Position numbers and translations under genes: made by a program. Source: CAVVYV01 sp963818205 (GTDB lineage Bacteria; Actinomycetota; Thermoleophilia; Solirubrobacterales; 70-9). Taken from it: a DNA stretch of 64,000 nucleotides. Numbering within the stretch: the stretch's first letter is position 1; each line of letters starts with the position of its first letter. Below are positions 25,881 through 35,943 of the stretch, piece by piece. The DNA lies in the NCBI GenBank assembly GCA_963818205.1, contig CAWFRG010000017.1:105853-169852 (forward strand), read 5' to 3'. The notes beneath the pieces were generated by a model. It worked only from the letters and a program-made list of their open reading frames with translations. It ran no database searches and was not told where the DNA came from.

Positions 25881-26239
25881 TGCCGCGCGCCAGCAACGCC
25901 GTCGCCCGCAAGCGGCGGAAGAAGAAGGTGCTCGACCGCGCCAAGGGCTACTACGGGCGCAAGCACTCGAGCTACCGCTTCGCCAACGAGCAGCTGATGC
26001 GCTCGGGCGCCTACGCCTTCCGCGACCGGCGGGCCCGGAAGCGCGACTTTCGCCGGCTCTGGATCACCCGGATCAACGCGGCCGCCCGCCGCGAGGGGAT
26101 GAGCTACTCCGAGTTCATCCACGGCCTCGACCAGGCCGGTGTCGAGGTCAACCGGAAGCTGCTCGCCGACATCGCGGTCACCGACCCCGATGGCTTTCGC
26201 CGATTCGTTGAGCTCGCCCGGGAGGGTGCGGCGGCCTGA
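25880..26239 (+). CDS. rplT: 50S ribosomal protein L20 (bL20)
   Basis: 119 residues with the L20 signature (KRRKKKVLDRAKGYYGRKHS, RDFRRLWITRINAAAR, YSEFIHGL). Full length and unbroken. Overlaps rpmI by one base (TGATG), so the two are translationally coupled. In many bacteria L20 represses its own operon through infC-leader structure. I could not identify such a structure here. Confidence 0.97.
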   Translation: MPRASNAVARKRRKKKVLDRAKGYYGRKHSSYRFANEQLMRSGAYAFRDRRARKRDFRRLWITRINAAARREGMSYSEFIHGLDQAGVEVNRKLLADIAVTDPDGFRRFVELAREGAAA

Positions 26240-26269
26240 GCCAACGCATCCAGACGCAATTCTTCCCGG

Positions 26270-26298
26270 GCGGTCCGCACAGCGGCCGCCCTTTTTTG
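26270..26298 (+). terminator. Terminator of the infC-rpmI-rplT operon
   Basis: GGGCGG-t-CCGC and GCGG-c-CGCCC form a stem around ACA, followed directly by six T residues. It separates the ribosomal-protein operon from the methyltransferase-pheST operon. Confidence 0.85.
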
Positions 26299-26323
26299 TG
26301 ACCTTGATGAGGAAACCGGAAAC

Positions 26324-27049
26324 TTGATCACCAGCCCCCACAACGAGAAGCTGAAGTTGATCCGCCGCCTGCAGAGGCGGCGGGCGCGGGAGCGCGATGG
26401 CCTCTTCGTCGGCGAGGGCGAGGACCTGCTCGCGGCGGCGAGGGAGGCCGGCGCCGAGCCGGTCGAGCTGCTCACCGCCGCCGGCGAGGGGCTGGGCGGG
26501 ACCGAGGTCGAGCCTGCCCTGCTCGCCCGCTTCTCCGCCCTCGGCTCGGGTACCCGCGCGATCGGGGTCTGGGAGCGGCGCTGGGCGGAGCGGCCCGTCG
26601 CCCCCTGCGTCTATCTGCACGGCGTCGCCGATCCCGGCAACGTCGGCGCCGTGGTCCGGACGGCGCTCGCCCTGGTCGGCGGCTCGGTGGTGCTGGGGCC
26701 GGGCTGCGCGGACCCGTTCGGATCCCGGGCGGTGCGGGCGAGCATGGGGGCGGTCTTCGCCGAGCCCCTGCTCCAGGCGCCGATTGAGGCGACCCCGGAG
26801 CCGAGGGCGGCGCTGGTCGCCCACGGCGGCGAGGCGCCCGACGCGCTCGAGGGCGCGGCGACGACCTGCCTCGGCGCCGAGCGCGAGGGGCTCCCGGAGG
26901 AGGTCCTGGCGAGCTGCGACGTCCGGGTGACGATCCCGATCCGCGAGGGAGTGGAGTCGCTGAACGTGGCGGCGGCGGCGGCGATCGCCCTGCAGCGGAT
27001 ATCGTCGCCCACCTTGAGCGAATGGGGAGAAAAGGGCGAGCCCTCATGA
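26324..27049 (+). CDS. SpoU/TrmH-family RNA 2'-O-methyltransferase
   Basis: 241 residues from a TTG at 26324. The N-terminal RNA-binding domain (FVGEGEDLLAAAREAG) is followed by the trefoil-knot SPOUT domain, with motif 1 GVADPGNVGAVVRTA, motif 2 CLGAEREGLPEEV and motif 3 IPIREGVESLNVAAAAAIAL. All three AdoMet/knot motifs are intact. Such enzymes methylate a ribose in 23S rRNA or tRNA; the exact target is unknown. A position just before pheS is common in many bacteria. Its TGA overlaps the pheS ATG. Confidence 0.9.
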   Translation: MITSPHNEKLKLIRRLQRRRARERDGLFVGEGEDLLAAAREAGAEPVELLTAAGEGLGGTEVEPALLARFSALGSGTRAIGVWERRWAERPVAPCVYLHGVADPGNVGAVVRTALALVGGSVVLGPGCADPFGSRAVRASMGAVFAEPLLQAPIEATPEPRAALVAHGGEAPDALEGAATTCLGAEREGLPEEVLASCDVRVTIPIREGVESLNVAAAAAIALQRISSPTLSEWGEKGEPS

Positions 27050-28176
27050 CCGCGACCGACCGGATCGAGGAGATCAGGAGCGAGGCGGCCGAGGCGATCG
27101 CCGCCGCGGGCACCACCGAGGAGCTGGAGGAGCTCCGGGTCCGCTACCTGGGGCGAAAGGCGGAGCTGACCACGATCCTGCGCGGGATCGCCGAGCTGCC
27201 GGCGGAGGAACGCGGGGCGGTCGGCAAGGCCGGCAACCAGGCCCAGGCGGCGCTCGAGCAGGCGCTCGAGGCCCGGCTCGCGGACCTCGACTCGAGCGAG
27301 CTCCAGAGCCGCCTCGCCGAGGACACGGTCGACGTCACCCTGCCGGGCTCGCCGCCGGTCACCGTTGGCGCCCGCAACCTGCTGGTGAGGACCGCTCGGG
27401 AGATCGAGGACGTCTTCGTCGGCCTCGGCTATCGGGTGATGGAGGGGCCCGAGGTCGAGCTCGACTACTACAACTTCACCGCCCTCAACCATCCACCCGG
27501 GCATCCGGCGCGGATGTCGCAGGACACCTTCTACGTCGACCCGGCGACCCTGTCGGACTCCCTGCGGATCGAGCCCGACGATGGCGGCGAGCCCGTGCCG
27601 CCGGGGCCCGAGGACGTCGTCCTCCGCACCCACACCTCGCCGATGCAGGTGCGGGCGATGGAGACCCAGGAGCCGCCGATCTTCATCGTCGTCCCGGGGC
27701 GCTGCTACCGGAGCGACCCCTTCGACGCAACCCACAGCCCCGTCTTCCACCAGGTCGAGGGCCTGGCGGTGGCCGAGGACATCACCCTCGCTGACCTCAA
27801 GGGGACCCTGGACGAGTTCGCCCGAGCGATCTTCGGGCCCCAGCGCGAGACCCGCTTCCGGCCCGACTACTTCCCCTTCACCGAGCCGAGCGTCCAGGTC
27901 GACGTCTCCTGCTTCCGCTGCGGCGGCACCGGGGAGCTGCCCGACGGCTCGCGCGATCCGCTCTGCAAGGGGATCGGCTGGATCGAGATCCTCGGCGCCG
28001 GGATGGTCGACCCGAACGTGTTCGGGTTCGTCGCCGACAACGGCTACGACCCCGAGCGGGTGCAGGGCTTTGCCTTCGGGATGGGGATCGAGCGGATCGC
28101 GATGCTCAAGTACGGGGTCCCCGACCTGCGCAAGTTCTTCGAGAACGACGTCCGAGTCCTGGAGCAGTTCAGATGA
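27046..28176 (+). CDS. pheS: Phenylalanyl-tRNA synthetase alpha subunit
   Basis: 376 residues. An N-terminal coiled coil is followed by the class II core with PGHPARMSQDTFY, LRTHTSPMQVRAM (motif 2 region), FHQVEGLAV and motif 3 GFAFGMGIERIAMLKYG. A short Cys segment (VSCFRCGGTGEL, DPLCKGIGWIEILGAGM) marks the zinc-knuckle-like insert; three of the usual four Cys are visible. The ATG at 27046 overlaps the upstream stop (ATGA) and is preferred to the ORF start at 27022. The alpha2beta2 enzyme charges tRNA-Phe. Confidence 0.96.
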   Translation: MTATDRIEEIRSEAAEAIAAAGTTEELEELRVRYLGRKAELTTILRGIAELPAEERGAVGKAGNQAQAALEQALEARLADLDSSELQSRLAEDTVDVTLPGSPPVTVGARNLLVRTAREIEDVFVGLGYRVMEGPEVELDYYNFTALNHPPGHPARMSQDTFYVDPATLSDSLRIEPDDGGEPVPPGPEDVVLRTHTSPMQVRAMETQEPPIFIVVPGRCYRSDPFDATHSPVFHQVEGLAVAEDITLADLKGTLDEFARAIFGPQRETRFRPDYFPFTEPSVQVDVSCFRCGGTGELPDGSRDPLCKGIGWIEILGAGMVDPNVFGFVADNGYDPERVQGFAFGMGIERIAMLKYGVPDLRKFFENDVRVLEQFR

Positions 28177-30672
28177 GGGCGCCGCTGAGCTGGCTTCTGT
28201 CCTACTGCGACCCGGGCCTCCCGGCGGAGGAGCTCGGCGACCGGCTGGCGATGCACAGCATCGAGCTCGAGCGGATCTCGCATGCCGGCGCACCCTCGCC
28301 CGAGGGGTACGTGGTCGGGAAGGTGCTCTCCGTCGACCGGCATCCCGACGCCGACCGGCTCAGCGTCTGCGAGGTGGACACCGGGGACGGCAAGCGGACG
28401 ATCGTCTGCGGCGCCCCCAACGTCGCCGCCGGCCAGAGCGTCCCGGTGGCACTGCCCGGCGCGGTGATGCCCGACGGCACCGAACTCGGGAAGGCGAAGC
28501 TTCGCGGGGTCGAGTCGGACGGGATGATCCTCTCCGAGGCCGAGCTCCAGATCGGGGACGACGCCGCGGGAATCGTTGTGCTCGACAATTCCGCGGCGTC
28601 CTCGCCTTCGGCTGCGGGCGTATCGGATCTTTCTGCAGGGACGCCCCTGGCTGAGGTCCTTCCGGTCTCCGAGACGGTGTTGGAGCTGGAGCCGACCTCG
28701 AACCGGGTCGACTGCTTCGGGATCTACGGGGTGGCCCGCGAGGTCCACGCGGTCACCGGCGCCGCGCTGGCGGCGCCGCCCTGGGCCGAGGACGCGGAGG
28801 CGACCGGCGAGGGCACGGCCGAGGACTACGCCTCGGTCACGGTCGAGGTCCCTGAGCTCTGTCCCCGCTTCACCGCCCGCGTGTTCACCGATGTTCAGAT
28901 CGGCCCCTCGCCTCTGTGGCTGAAGGGGCGGCTGATCGCTGCGGGGATGCGGCCGATCAACAACGTCGTCGACATCACCAACTACGTGATGCTGCTCACC
29001 GCCCAGCCCCTGCATGCCTTCGACCTCGCCAAGGTCCGACGGCGACGCCCTGATCGTCCGGACGGCGAAGGAGGGGGAGAAGATGACCACCCTCGACGGA
29101 GTCGAGCGCAGCTTCGACACCGACGCGGTCCTCGTCTGCGACCGCGAGGGACCCTCGGGGATCGCCGGGATCATGGGCGGCCAGATCTCCGAGGTCTCCG
29201 ACCAGACCACCCGGGTCCTGCTCGAGGTCGCGACCTGGAACGGGGTCAACATCCTCCGCACCTCGCGCAAGCTCGGCCTCCGCTCCGACGCCTCCAACCG
29301 CTTCGAGAAGCAGCTCCATCCCGAGCTCGCGATCCGGGCGCAGCGGATCGCCTCGGCGCTGATGGTTGAGGTCTGCGGCGCGAAGCTGGTCCCGGGGACG
29401 ATCGACGTCGCCGCCGAGATCCCCGAATCCCATGAGCTAGAGCTGCGGACGGAGAGGGTGGAGAGCCTGCTCGGGATGCCGATCGATCCGAAGCTCTGCA
29501 GGGAGTACCTGGAACGCCTCGACTTCGGCGTCGTCCGGCAGAGGAAAGACGCTGAACGCGACGGTTCCGGTGCACCGTCACTACGACGTCACCCGCGAGG
29601 TCGACCTGATCGAGGAGGTGGGCCGCCTTCACGGCTACGCCGACAACCTGCCGGCGACCCTGCCCGAGACCAGCGGTCAGGCCGGCCGCCTCACCCGCGA
29701 GCAGGCACTTCGCCGCCGCGCCGAGGACGTCATGCGCGACCTCGGCTTCGACGGCGTCGTCACCCTCAGCCTCACCGACCCAGGGATGCCCGGACGGCTG
29801 CGGATCGCCGGCGGCGATCCACGGGCAGAGCCGATCCGGGTCACCAACCCCCTCTCGGTCGAGCACTCCGAGCTCGCGCACGACAATGCTCGGCTCGCTG
29901 CTGGACGCGGCCCGGCACAACCTCGCCCACGACGCGGAGCGGGTGGCGCTGTACGAGTCCGGGCGCGCCTACCTCCGCCAGGGTTCCTCGTCCTTCGAGG
30001 GCGTCCTCGGCGGCAGCTTCGCCGGCCGCCGCCCCGCGCCCGCGTATGAGCCCCAGCGGATCGCCTGCCTCGCCACCGGTGCGTTGCGGCCGGGGGGATG
30101 GCGCAGGGAGGCCGTCGACGCGGACTTCTTCGCGATCAAGGGAGTGCTCGAGGCGCTGGCCGCCCAGCTCGGCTCGGAGGTGGGGGTGGAGCCCGCCGAG
30201 GAGCCATTCCTCCATCCGGGGCGCAGCGGCCGGATCCTGCTTGGCGGCGAGGCCGCGGGCTGGATCGGCGAGATCCATCCGCTGGTCTGCCGCGCCTGGG
30301 ATCTGGAGGCCGCCGCCGGCTTCGAGCTGGAGCTGGCGGCGCTGGTGGCGCTCTCGCCCGCGGGACGATGAGCAGTTCGAGGACGTGATCTCCTATCCAG
30401 CCGTCCACCAGGACCTCGCGGTGGTGGTCCCCGACGAGACCCCCGCCGCGGCGGTGCGCGAGGCGGTCCTCGGGGCCGGCGGCGAGCTGCTCCGCTCAGC
30501 CGAGGTCTTCGACCTCTATCGCGGTGAGCAGCTGGGCGAGGGCCAGAAGAGCCTCGCCCTCCGGCTCAGCTTCCGGGCGCCCGACCGCACCCTCACCGAC
30601 GAGGAGGTGGCGCCGCTGCGGGAGTCGATCCGCGAGGCGCTCGCCGGGATCGGGGGGTCGCTCCGTGAGTAG
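28173..30672 (+). CDS. pheT: Phenylalanyl-tRNA synthetase beta subunit, four frameshifts
   Basis: The ATG at 28173 overlaps the pheS stop. Domains in order: OB/tRNA-binding EMAP-like domain (EGYVVGKVLSVDRHPDADRL), B3/B4 editing domain (RPINNVVDITNYVML, LHAFDLAK), B5 (DASNRFEKQ), synthetase-like B6-B7 (YDVTREVDLIEEVGRLHGY, NPLSVEHSEL) and the C-terminal anticodon-binding domain (YPAVHQDLAVVVPDE). About 833 residues. Frames change near 29037, 29545, 29885 and 30368. In each case removing one base restores the conserved sequence, so the gene is probably intact in the cell. Confidence 0.9.
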
Positions 30673-31706
30673 CGCCGACTCAGCCGCTCGAGGGAGACCC
30701 GGCGGCCCGGGTCGTGGTCGCAGGCGCCTCCGGCTACGCCGGGGCGCTCGCCGCCGAGCTCATCTGGAGGCACCCGCGGCTGGAGCTGGTGCGGGTTACC
30801 GCTCGGACCGACGCCGGCACGGCGCTGAACGAGCTCTACCCCCAGTACAGCGTCCCCCTGGCCCTGGAGGAGCCGAGCGAGGAGTCCGCCGACGGGGTTG
30901 ATGCCGCGATCGTCGCCTACCCGCACGGGGCCGCCGCGCCGGTCGTCGCCGCCTTCCGCCGGGCCGGCGCGAAGGTGGTCGATCTCTCCGCCGACTTCCG
31001 ACTCCACGACCTGGAGACCTACAGCCGCTGGTACGGCGAGCACGGCGCCCCCGAGCTCCTCGACGAGGCGGTCTACGGGCTCACCGAGCTCCACCGCGAC
31101 CAGATCGCCGGCGCCGGCCTCGTCGCCAACCCGGGCTGCTATCCGACCGCCAGCCTGTTGGCGCTGGCGCCGCTGGCGGAGGCGTCGCTGATCGAGGACG
31201 TCGTGATCGACGCGAAGTCGGGGGTATCCGGGGCCGGCCGGGCGGCCGCCGAGGAGATGAAGGCGGTCGAGGAAGGTCGACGACACCCGGCCATACAAGG
31301 TCGCCGGGCACCGCCACACTCCCGAGGTCGCCCAGGAGCTCGCGCGAGTTGGCCGGCGGCAATGGAGCCCCCTCTGACCTTCGTCCCACACCTGCTCCCC
31401 TTCCACCAGGGTGAGCTCGTGAGCTGTTACGCGCGCACCTCGGAGCCCCTCGACGCCGCCCGGCTGCTGGAGCTCTACGAGGCCCGCTTCGCGGCGGAGC
31501 CCTTCGTCGAGCTCAGCGCCGATCCGCCGGGTGTTTCCGGCGTTCGCGAGACCAACCTCTGCCGGATCCACGTCTCCCTCGACGAGCCCTCCGGCCGGGT
31601 GATGAGCTTCGCCGCGATCGACAACCTCTGGAAGGGCGCCGCCTCGCAGGCGATCCAGAACCTCAACCTGATGCTGGGGCTGCCGGAGGGGGAGGGGATC
31701 TCTTGA
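30665..31706 (+). CDS. argC: N-acetyl-gamma-glutamyl-phosphate reductase, frameshifted
   Basis: The Rossmann motif VVVAGASGYAGALAAELIW, VDLSADFRLHD, the catalytic Cys in NPGCYPTASLL, KSGVSGAGR, GHRHTPEVAQEL, FVPHLLPFHQGE and NLWKGAASQAIQNLNLMLGL are all present. A shift near 31275 is cured by dropping one G (AVEEVDDTRPYKV). Others lie near 31345 and before 30714. The GTG at 30665 inside the pheT end is the likely start; GTG 30714 would cut into the Rossmann strand. The enzyme reduces N-acetyl-glutamyl phosphate in arginine synthesis. It heads argC-argJ-argB-argD. Confidence 0.88.
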
Positions 31707-32870
31707 ACCCGGCGACCGAGACCTTCTTCAAGTCGAGATGGGTAAGTCCCCCGGAGGGGATCGAGGAGCTCGACCCGACCCAGCTCGCCCCGGGCTTCCG
31801 GGCCGCTGGAGTCGCCGCCGGCCTGAAGCGCGACGGCGGCACCGACGTCGGCCTGCTCGCCTGCGACGCGGAGGAGGTGCGCTCGGCGCTCGCCCTCACC
31901 CGGAACGCGGCGGCTGCCGCGCCGGTCAGGGTCTGCCGCGACGAGTGCGACGGCGCGGCGATCCGCGCGGTCGCGGTCAATTCCGGCAACGCCAACGCCG
32001 CCACCGGCGAGCAGGGCTATCGGGACGCGCTGGCGATGCGCGCTGCCGCCGCCGAGGCGCTCGGCGTGGAGCCCGCGAAGGTTGCGGTCGCCGAGACCGG
32101 CACGATCGGGGTGCCACTCGAGATCGAGGCGGTCGTCAAGGGCGTGGGGGAGGCCGCCGCGGTCGCGTCCCCGGTGGGCGGCCTCGAGTTCGCGCTCGCG
32201 ATCATGACCACCGACCGAGGTCCGAAGCAGTGCACGCTGCGGGCCGACGGGGTGACGATCTCGGCCCAGGCGAAGGGCGCCGGAATGATCGAGCCGGGCT
32301 TCGCGACGATGCTCTGCTTCCTCCAGACCGACGCCGAGATCGACGACCCCGACGCGACCCTCCGCCGGGCGCTGGCCGGCTCGATGGAGCGGATCACTGT
32401 CGACGGCCAGCTCTCCACCAACGACACCGTGCTCCTCCAGTCCACGGGGGAGGCGGCCCGGCCGCTGCCCGAGGGGCTGCTGGAGGCGGTGCTGCTACAG
32501 CTGGCGCTCGAGATCGTCGCCGACGGCGAGGGGGCGACCCGGGTCGGCAGGATCGAGGTGCTGCAGGCGGCCGATCGCCGAGGAGGCCGAGCGGGTCGCC
32601 CGCGCGATCGCCAACTCGCCGCTGGTGAAGACGGCGCTCTTCGGCCGCGACTCCAACTGGGGGCGAATCGCCCAGGCGGCCGGCCAGGCGCTCGCCGGCG
32701 AGGAGCTGACCGAGCTCGGGCCGGACCGGATCGACGCCTCGGAGCTCGCCTCTGAGATGCCCGAGGCGGAGCTGTCGGTGCGCCTGGGGCGGGGCGACGC
32801 CAATGCCCACGTCTTCTTCAGCGATCTCACCCATGACTACATCCGGATCAACGCCGAATACACCACCTAG
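31703..32870 (+). CDS. argJ: Glutamate N-acetyltransferase / ornithine acetyltransferase, one frameshift
   Basis: A TTG at 31703 overlaps the argC stop (TTGA). The protein has FRAAGVAAGLKRDGGTDVGL, VNSGNANAATGEQG, the self-cleavage site in GFATMLCFLQTDA (Thr nucleophile), TVDGQLSTNDTVLLQ, LVKTALFGRDSNWGRIAQA and HDYIRINAEYTT at the end. About 388 residues. A single shift near 32575 (between EVLQAA and IAEEAERVARAI) is cured by dropping one base. ArgJ recycles the acetyl group between ornithine and glutamate, so the pathway here is the cyclic one. Confidence 0.93.
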
Positions 32871-33713
32871 ATGACTGAGTCCGTCAAGACCCTTCTCGAG
32901 GCCCTCCCGTACATCAGGGAGTTCCACGGGCGCACGATCGTGATCAAGTACGGCGGCGCCGCGATGCGCGAGGAGGAGCTCCGCGAGGCGTTCGCCACCG
33001 ACGTCGTCCTGCTCAAGTACGTCGGGATGAACCCGGTGATCGTCCACGGGGGCGGCCCCGAGATCACCGACCACATGGAGCGGCTCGGGATGGAGGTCAA
33101 GTTCGTCGAGGGCCTTCGGGTCTCGGACGAGGAGACGGTCGAGGTGGCGAAGATGGTCCTGCTCGGCAAGATCAACTCCGACATCCTCACCCGGCTGAAG
33201 CGCCACGGCCAGTCCGCGGTCGGGCTCGGGGGCGAGGACGGGTCGCTGTTCGAGGTGGTCCCGGGGCCGCAGTCCGAGAAGCTCGGCTATGTCGGCAAGA
33301 TCGAGCGGGTCAACGTCGACATCATCGACCACATCGCCGCGGACTACGTGCCGGTGATCGCTTCGGTCGGCACCGACCGCGAGGGGCGCTCCTACAACGT
33401 CAACGCCGACGAGGCCGCCGGCCAGGTGGCGGCGGCGATGCGGGCCCACAAGGTGATCTTCCTCACCGACGTCGACGGCTGGCTGCGCGACCCCGATGAT
33501 CCCTCCTCCCGGATCTCGCAGGCCCATGTCTCGGACGTCGAGGAGGCGCTGGACGGGATCGACGGGGGGATGCGGCCGAAGCTCGCCGCCTGCGCCGAGT
33601 CGGTCAGCCGCGGCGTCAGGGCCGCCCACATCATCGACGGCCGCCAACCGCACAACCTGATGCTGGAGCTGTTCACCGACGAGGGCATCGGCACGAAGAT
33701 CACGGCGAGATGA
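32871..33713 (+). CDS. argB: Acetylglutamate kinase
   Basis: 280 residues, unbroken. It starts directly after the argJ stop. Amino-acid-kinase motifs: IVIKYGGAAM, VIVHGGGPEITDHM, KINSDILTRLKRHGQSAVGL, NVNADEAAGQVAAAM, KVIFLTDVDGWL and DGGMRPKLAAC. The N-terminal helix before the first strand suggests a hexameric, arginine-inhibited type, which is an inference. It phosphorylates N-acetylglutamate. Its TGA overlaps the argD ATG. Confidence 0.96.
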   Translation: MTESVKTLLEALPYIREFHGRTIVIKYGGAAMREEELREAFATDVVLLKYVGMNPVIVHGGGPEITDHMERLGMEVKFVEGLRVSDEETVEVAKMVLLGKINSDILTRLKRHGQSAVGLGGEDGSLFEVVPGPQSEKLGYVGKIERVNVDIIDHIAADYVPVIASVGTDREGRSYNVNADEAAGQVAAAMRAHKVIFLTDVDGWLRDPDDPSSRISQAHVSDVEEALDGIDGGMRPKLAACAESVSRGVRAAHIIDGRQPHNLMLELFTDEGIGTKITAR

Positions 33714-34896
33714 CCGCGGTGAGCCTCAGCGAGCTTCAGGCCCTCGAGGCACGGTGGCTGATGCCGACCTATCGCCGGGCGCCGGTCGAGTTCGTCCGCG
33801 GCGAGGGCGCCCGCCTCTGGGACTCCGACGGAAAGGAGTACCTGGACTTCCTCGCCGGGATCTCGGTCTGCTCGGTCGGCCACTGCCACCCGGCCGTGGT
33901 CGAGGCGGTGCGCGAGCAGGTCGGGGTCCTCACCCACACCTCCAACCTCTATCTGACCGCGGGGGCGGTGCGCTTGGCCGAGCGCCTCTGCCGCTCCAGC
34001 CTCGAGGGCAAGGCGTTCCTCTGCAACTCGGGCACCGAGGCGAACGAGTGCGCGATCAAGCTGGTCCGCAAGCACGCCCACGGCCGCGGCATCACCGAGC
34101 CCGAGATCGTCGTCCTCGAGGGTGCCTTCCACGGGCGGACGATGGGCTCGCTCTCGGCGACCCCGGGGTTCTCGGACAATCCGAGCTTCGCGCCGTATCT
34201 GCCGGGGTTCGTCGCCGTGCCCCGCGACAACCCGGACGCCCTCCGAGAGGCGGTCGGTGAGCGCACCGCGGCGGTGATGCTCGAGCCGATCCAGGGCGAG
34301 ACGGGGGTGCACGTAGTTCCCGATGAGCTGATCGTCGCCGCCCGGGAGGCGTGCGACGAGGCGGGCGCGCTGCTGCGTGTTCGACGAGATCCAGACCGGG
34401 ATGGGGCGGACCGGCTCGCTCTGGGCGTATGAGCAGCTTCCGGCCCGGCCCGACGTCCTCACCACGGCCAAGGCGCTGGGCGGAGGCCTTCCTGTCGGCG
34501 CCTGCGTCGCCACCGAGGAGCTCGGCCTCGTGCTCGAGCCTGGCGACCATGGATCCACCTTCGCCGGGGGGCCGCTGGTCGCGGCGGCCGCTCTGGCGGC
34601 CTTCGAGGTGATCGACGACCCCGAGCTCCTTCGCCGCACCCGCGAGCTGGGCGGGCGCCTGCGCTCGGGACTTGAGGAGCTCAAGGGGATCGGCGAGGTG
34701 CGCGGCCGCGGGCTGATGCTCGGCTTCCGGGTGCCCAAGGACTGGAAGGCCGGGGACCTCGCGTGCGCGGCTGCTGGCCGAGGGCCTCATCGTCAATCCG
34801 ATCGGCGCCGACACGATCCGGCTGCTGCCGCCGCTGGTGATCGGCGAGGCCGAGGTCGACGAGGCGCTCGAGATCGTCCGCCGGGTCCTGGACTAA
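33710..34896 (+). CDS. argD: Acetylornithine aminotransferase, two frameshifts
   Basis: A class III PLP aminotransferase starting at ATG 33710 (overlap with argB). FLAGISVCSVGHCHP, FLCNSGTEANECAIKL, AFHGRTMGSLSATP, LEPIQGETGVHV, VFDEIQTGMGRTG, and the PLP lysine in TTAKALGGGLPVGA are all present, followed by HGSTFAGGPL. Shifts near 34375 and 34763 each vanish when one base is dropped (GALLVFDEIQ; LAARLLAEGL). About 395 residues. Makes N-acetylornithine and may also serve lysine synthesis. Confidence 0.93.
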
Positions 34897-34907
34897 CCTC
34901 GCCGCCG

Positions 34908-35156
34908 ATGGACACCCGCACCCGCTGGATCATCGGGCTGCTGCTCGCGCTGGTGATCGGCCTCGCCGTGGGCCTGGTCATCGTCGCCGCCGACGACTCC
35001 GACGATGGGACCACCGTCACCCTCGAGTCGACCACCGAGCCGACCCGCTCCGAGGCCACCGAGACGATCGAGACGGAGACGACCGAGACCGGCACCTCAG
35101 GCGGGACGCCGGCGCCGAGTCCGGACAAGCCCGGCACCATCGGCTCGGGTCTGTAG
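34908..35156 (+). CDS. Small membrane-anchored Thr/Glu-rich protein
   Basis: 82 residues. MDTRTRWIIGLLLALVIGLA and the following VGLVIVAADD form one N-terminal TM segment. The outside part is almost only Thr, Glu, Ser and Pro (TTEPTRSEATETIETETTET). TAACCT overlapping the argD stop lies 8 bases before the ATG, so a leaderless mRNA is likely. No LPxTG-type sorting signal is present although a sortase gene is next door. Function unknown. Confidence 0.65.
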   Translation: MDTRTRWIIGLLLALVIGLAVGLVIVAADDSDDGTTVTLESTTEPTRSEATETIETETTETGTSGGTPAPSPDKPGTIGSGL

Positions 35157-35168
35157 CTGGATCCCTCG

Positions 35169-35942
35169 CTAAGGGGCGGCCCAGCGGCCCTCGCCGGAGA
35201 TCGCGAAGGTCTCGATCCGGGTGAGCTTCGCGAACACCGCCCAGCGCTGGGCGGCGCTGTAGAGCGGATGGCAGGCGGTGAGCACCAGCTGGTCGTAGGA
35301 GATCGGCTCGAGGATCTTGACGTCCTCGGGGTCCACGACCTCGTGCCGTGTGACCTCGTAGGTGAAGGCGGCGTAGGGCATCTCCAGGCGGATCTCATCG
35401 CCGTCCTCGATCTCGTCGATGTGGCGGAAGGGCGCGAGGTAGGTGGTCCGGTGACCGGCGATCGCCACCGTGCCCGGCTGTCCAGGCAGTGAGGTCTTCA
35501 GGTAGTGCCCAGGGCCGTACTGGAGGGTGGCGGTGTCGGTTCCCTGCAGGAAGACCATGTCGATGTCGATCCGGTCGATCTCGATCCTGCCGATCGCGTC
35601 GCCCTCCTTGATCCGCTGCTCGAAGCGGTCGGCGAGGATCCGCGCCCGTTCGGCGTCCCCGGCGATTCCGCTGACCGCCGCCAGGTCCTCCGAGCTCGGG
35701 AAGTCCGCCTCCAGCCGATCGAGGTCGTCGCGAGCCTGGCCCTGCTTGAGCGAGCCGTAGGCGGCCGATAGCGGCTCCTGCCAGACCACGGTCAGGCCGG
35801 CGTCTGCGAGGACGACGAGCCCCGCCGTGATCAGGGCCGTCGAGAGGATCCGCAGGGCCCGGTGCACGCCGCGGATTCTCGCAATCGCGGCGGTCTCCCA
35901 CGCCCGGGGAGCGGAGAACGGCCTGCCAGACTTCGGCGCCAC
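35169..35942 (-). CDS. Sortase (class E-like)
   Basis: 257 residues. A cytoplasmic N-terminus is followed by a TM segment (ILSTALITAGLVVLADAG) and the beta-barrel domain. The catalytic His is in IAGHRTTYLAPF, the Cys in LVLTACHPLYSAAQRWAVFA, and the Arg in the following RW or KLTR. A helix-rich linker (LKQGQARDDLDRLEADFP) lies between. Class E sortases in high-GC actinobacteria anchor proteins with LAxTG-like signals; no such substrate is seen in the window. Start codon GTG at 35942 is one base from the divergent argG ATG at 35944, so a start further in is possible. Confidence 0.88.
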   Translation of the reverse strand: MAPKSGRPFSAPRAWETAAIARIRGVHRALRILSTALITAGLVVLADAGLTVVWQEPLSAAYGSLKQGQARDDLDRLEADFPSSEDLAAVSGIAGDAERARILADRFEQRIKEGDAIGRIEIDRIDIDMVFLQGTDTATLQYGPGHYLKTSLPGQPGTVAIAGHRTTYLAPFRHIDEIEDGDEIRLEMPYAAFTYEVTRHEVVDPEDVKILEPISYDQLVLTACHPLYSAAQRWAVFAKLTRIETFAISGEGRWAAP

Positions 35943-35943
35943 G

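Noticed and set aside
28173..30672. Programmed ribosomal frameshifting as the cause of the many frame breaks
   Set aside because: Sites have no common slippery heptamer or downstream structure, occur up to ten times per gene, and affect genes never known to use it.
35034..35136. Sortase substrate next to the sortase gene
   Set aside because: The Thr/Glu-rich protein has its only TM segment at the N-terminus and no LPxTG- or LAxTG-like motif at the C-terminus.
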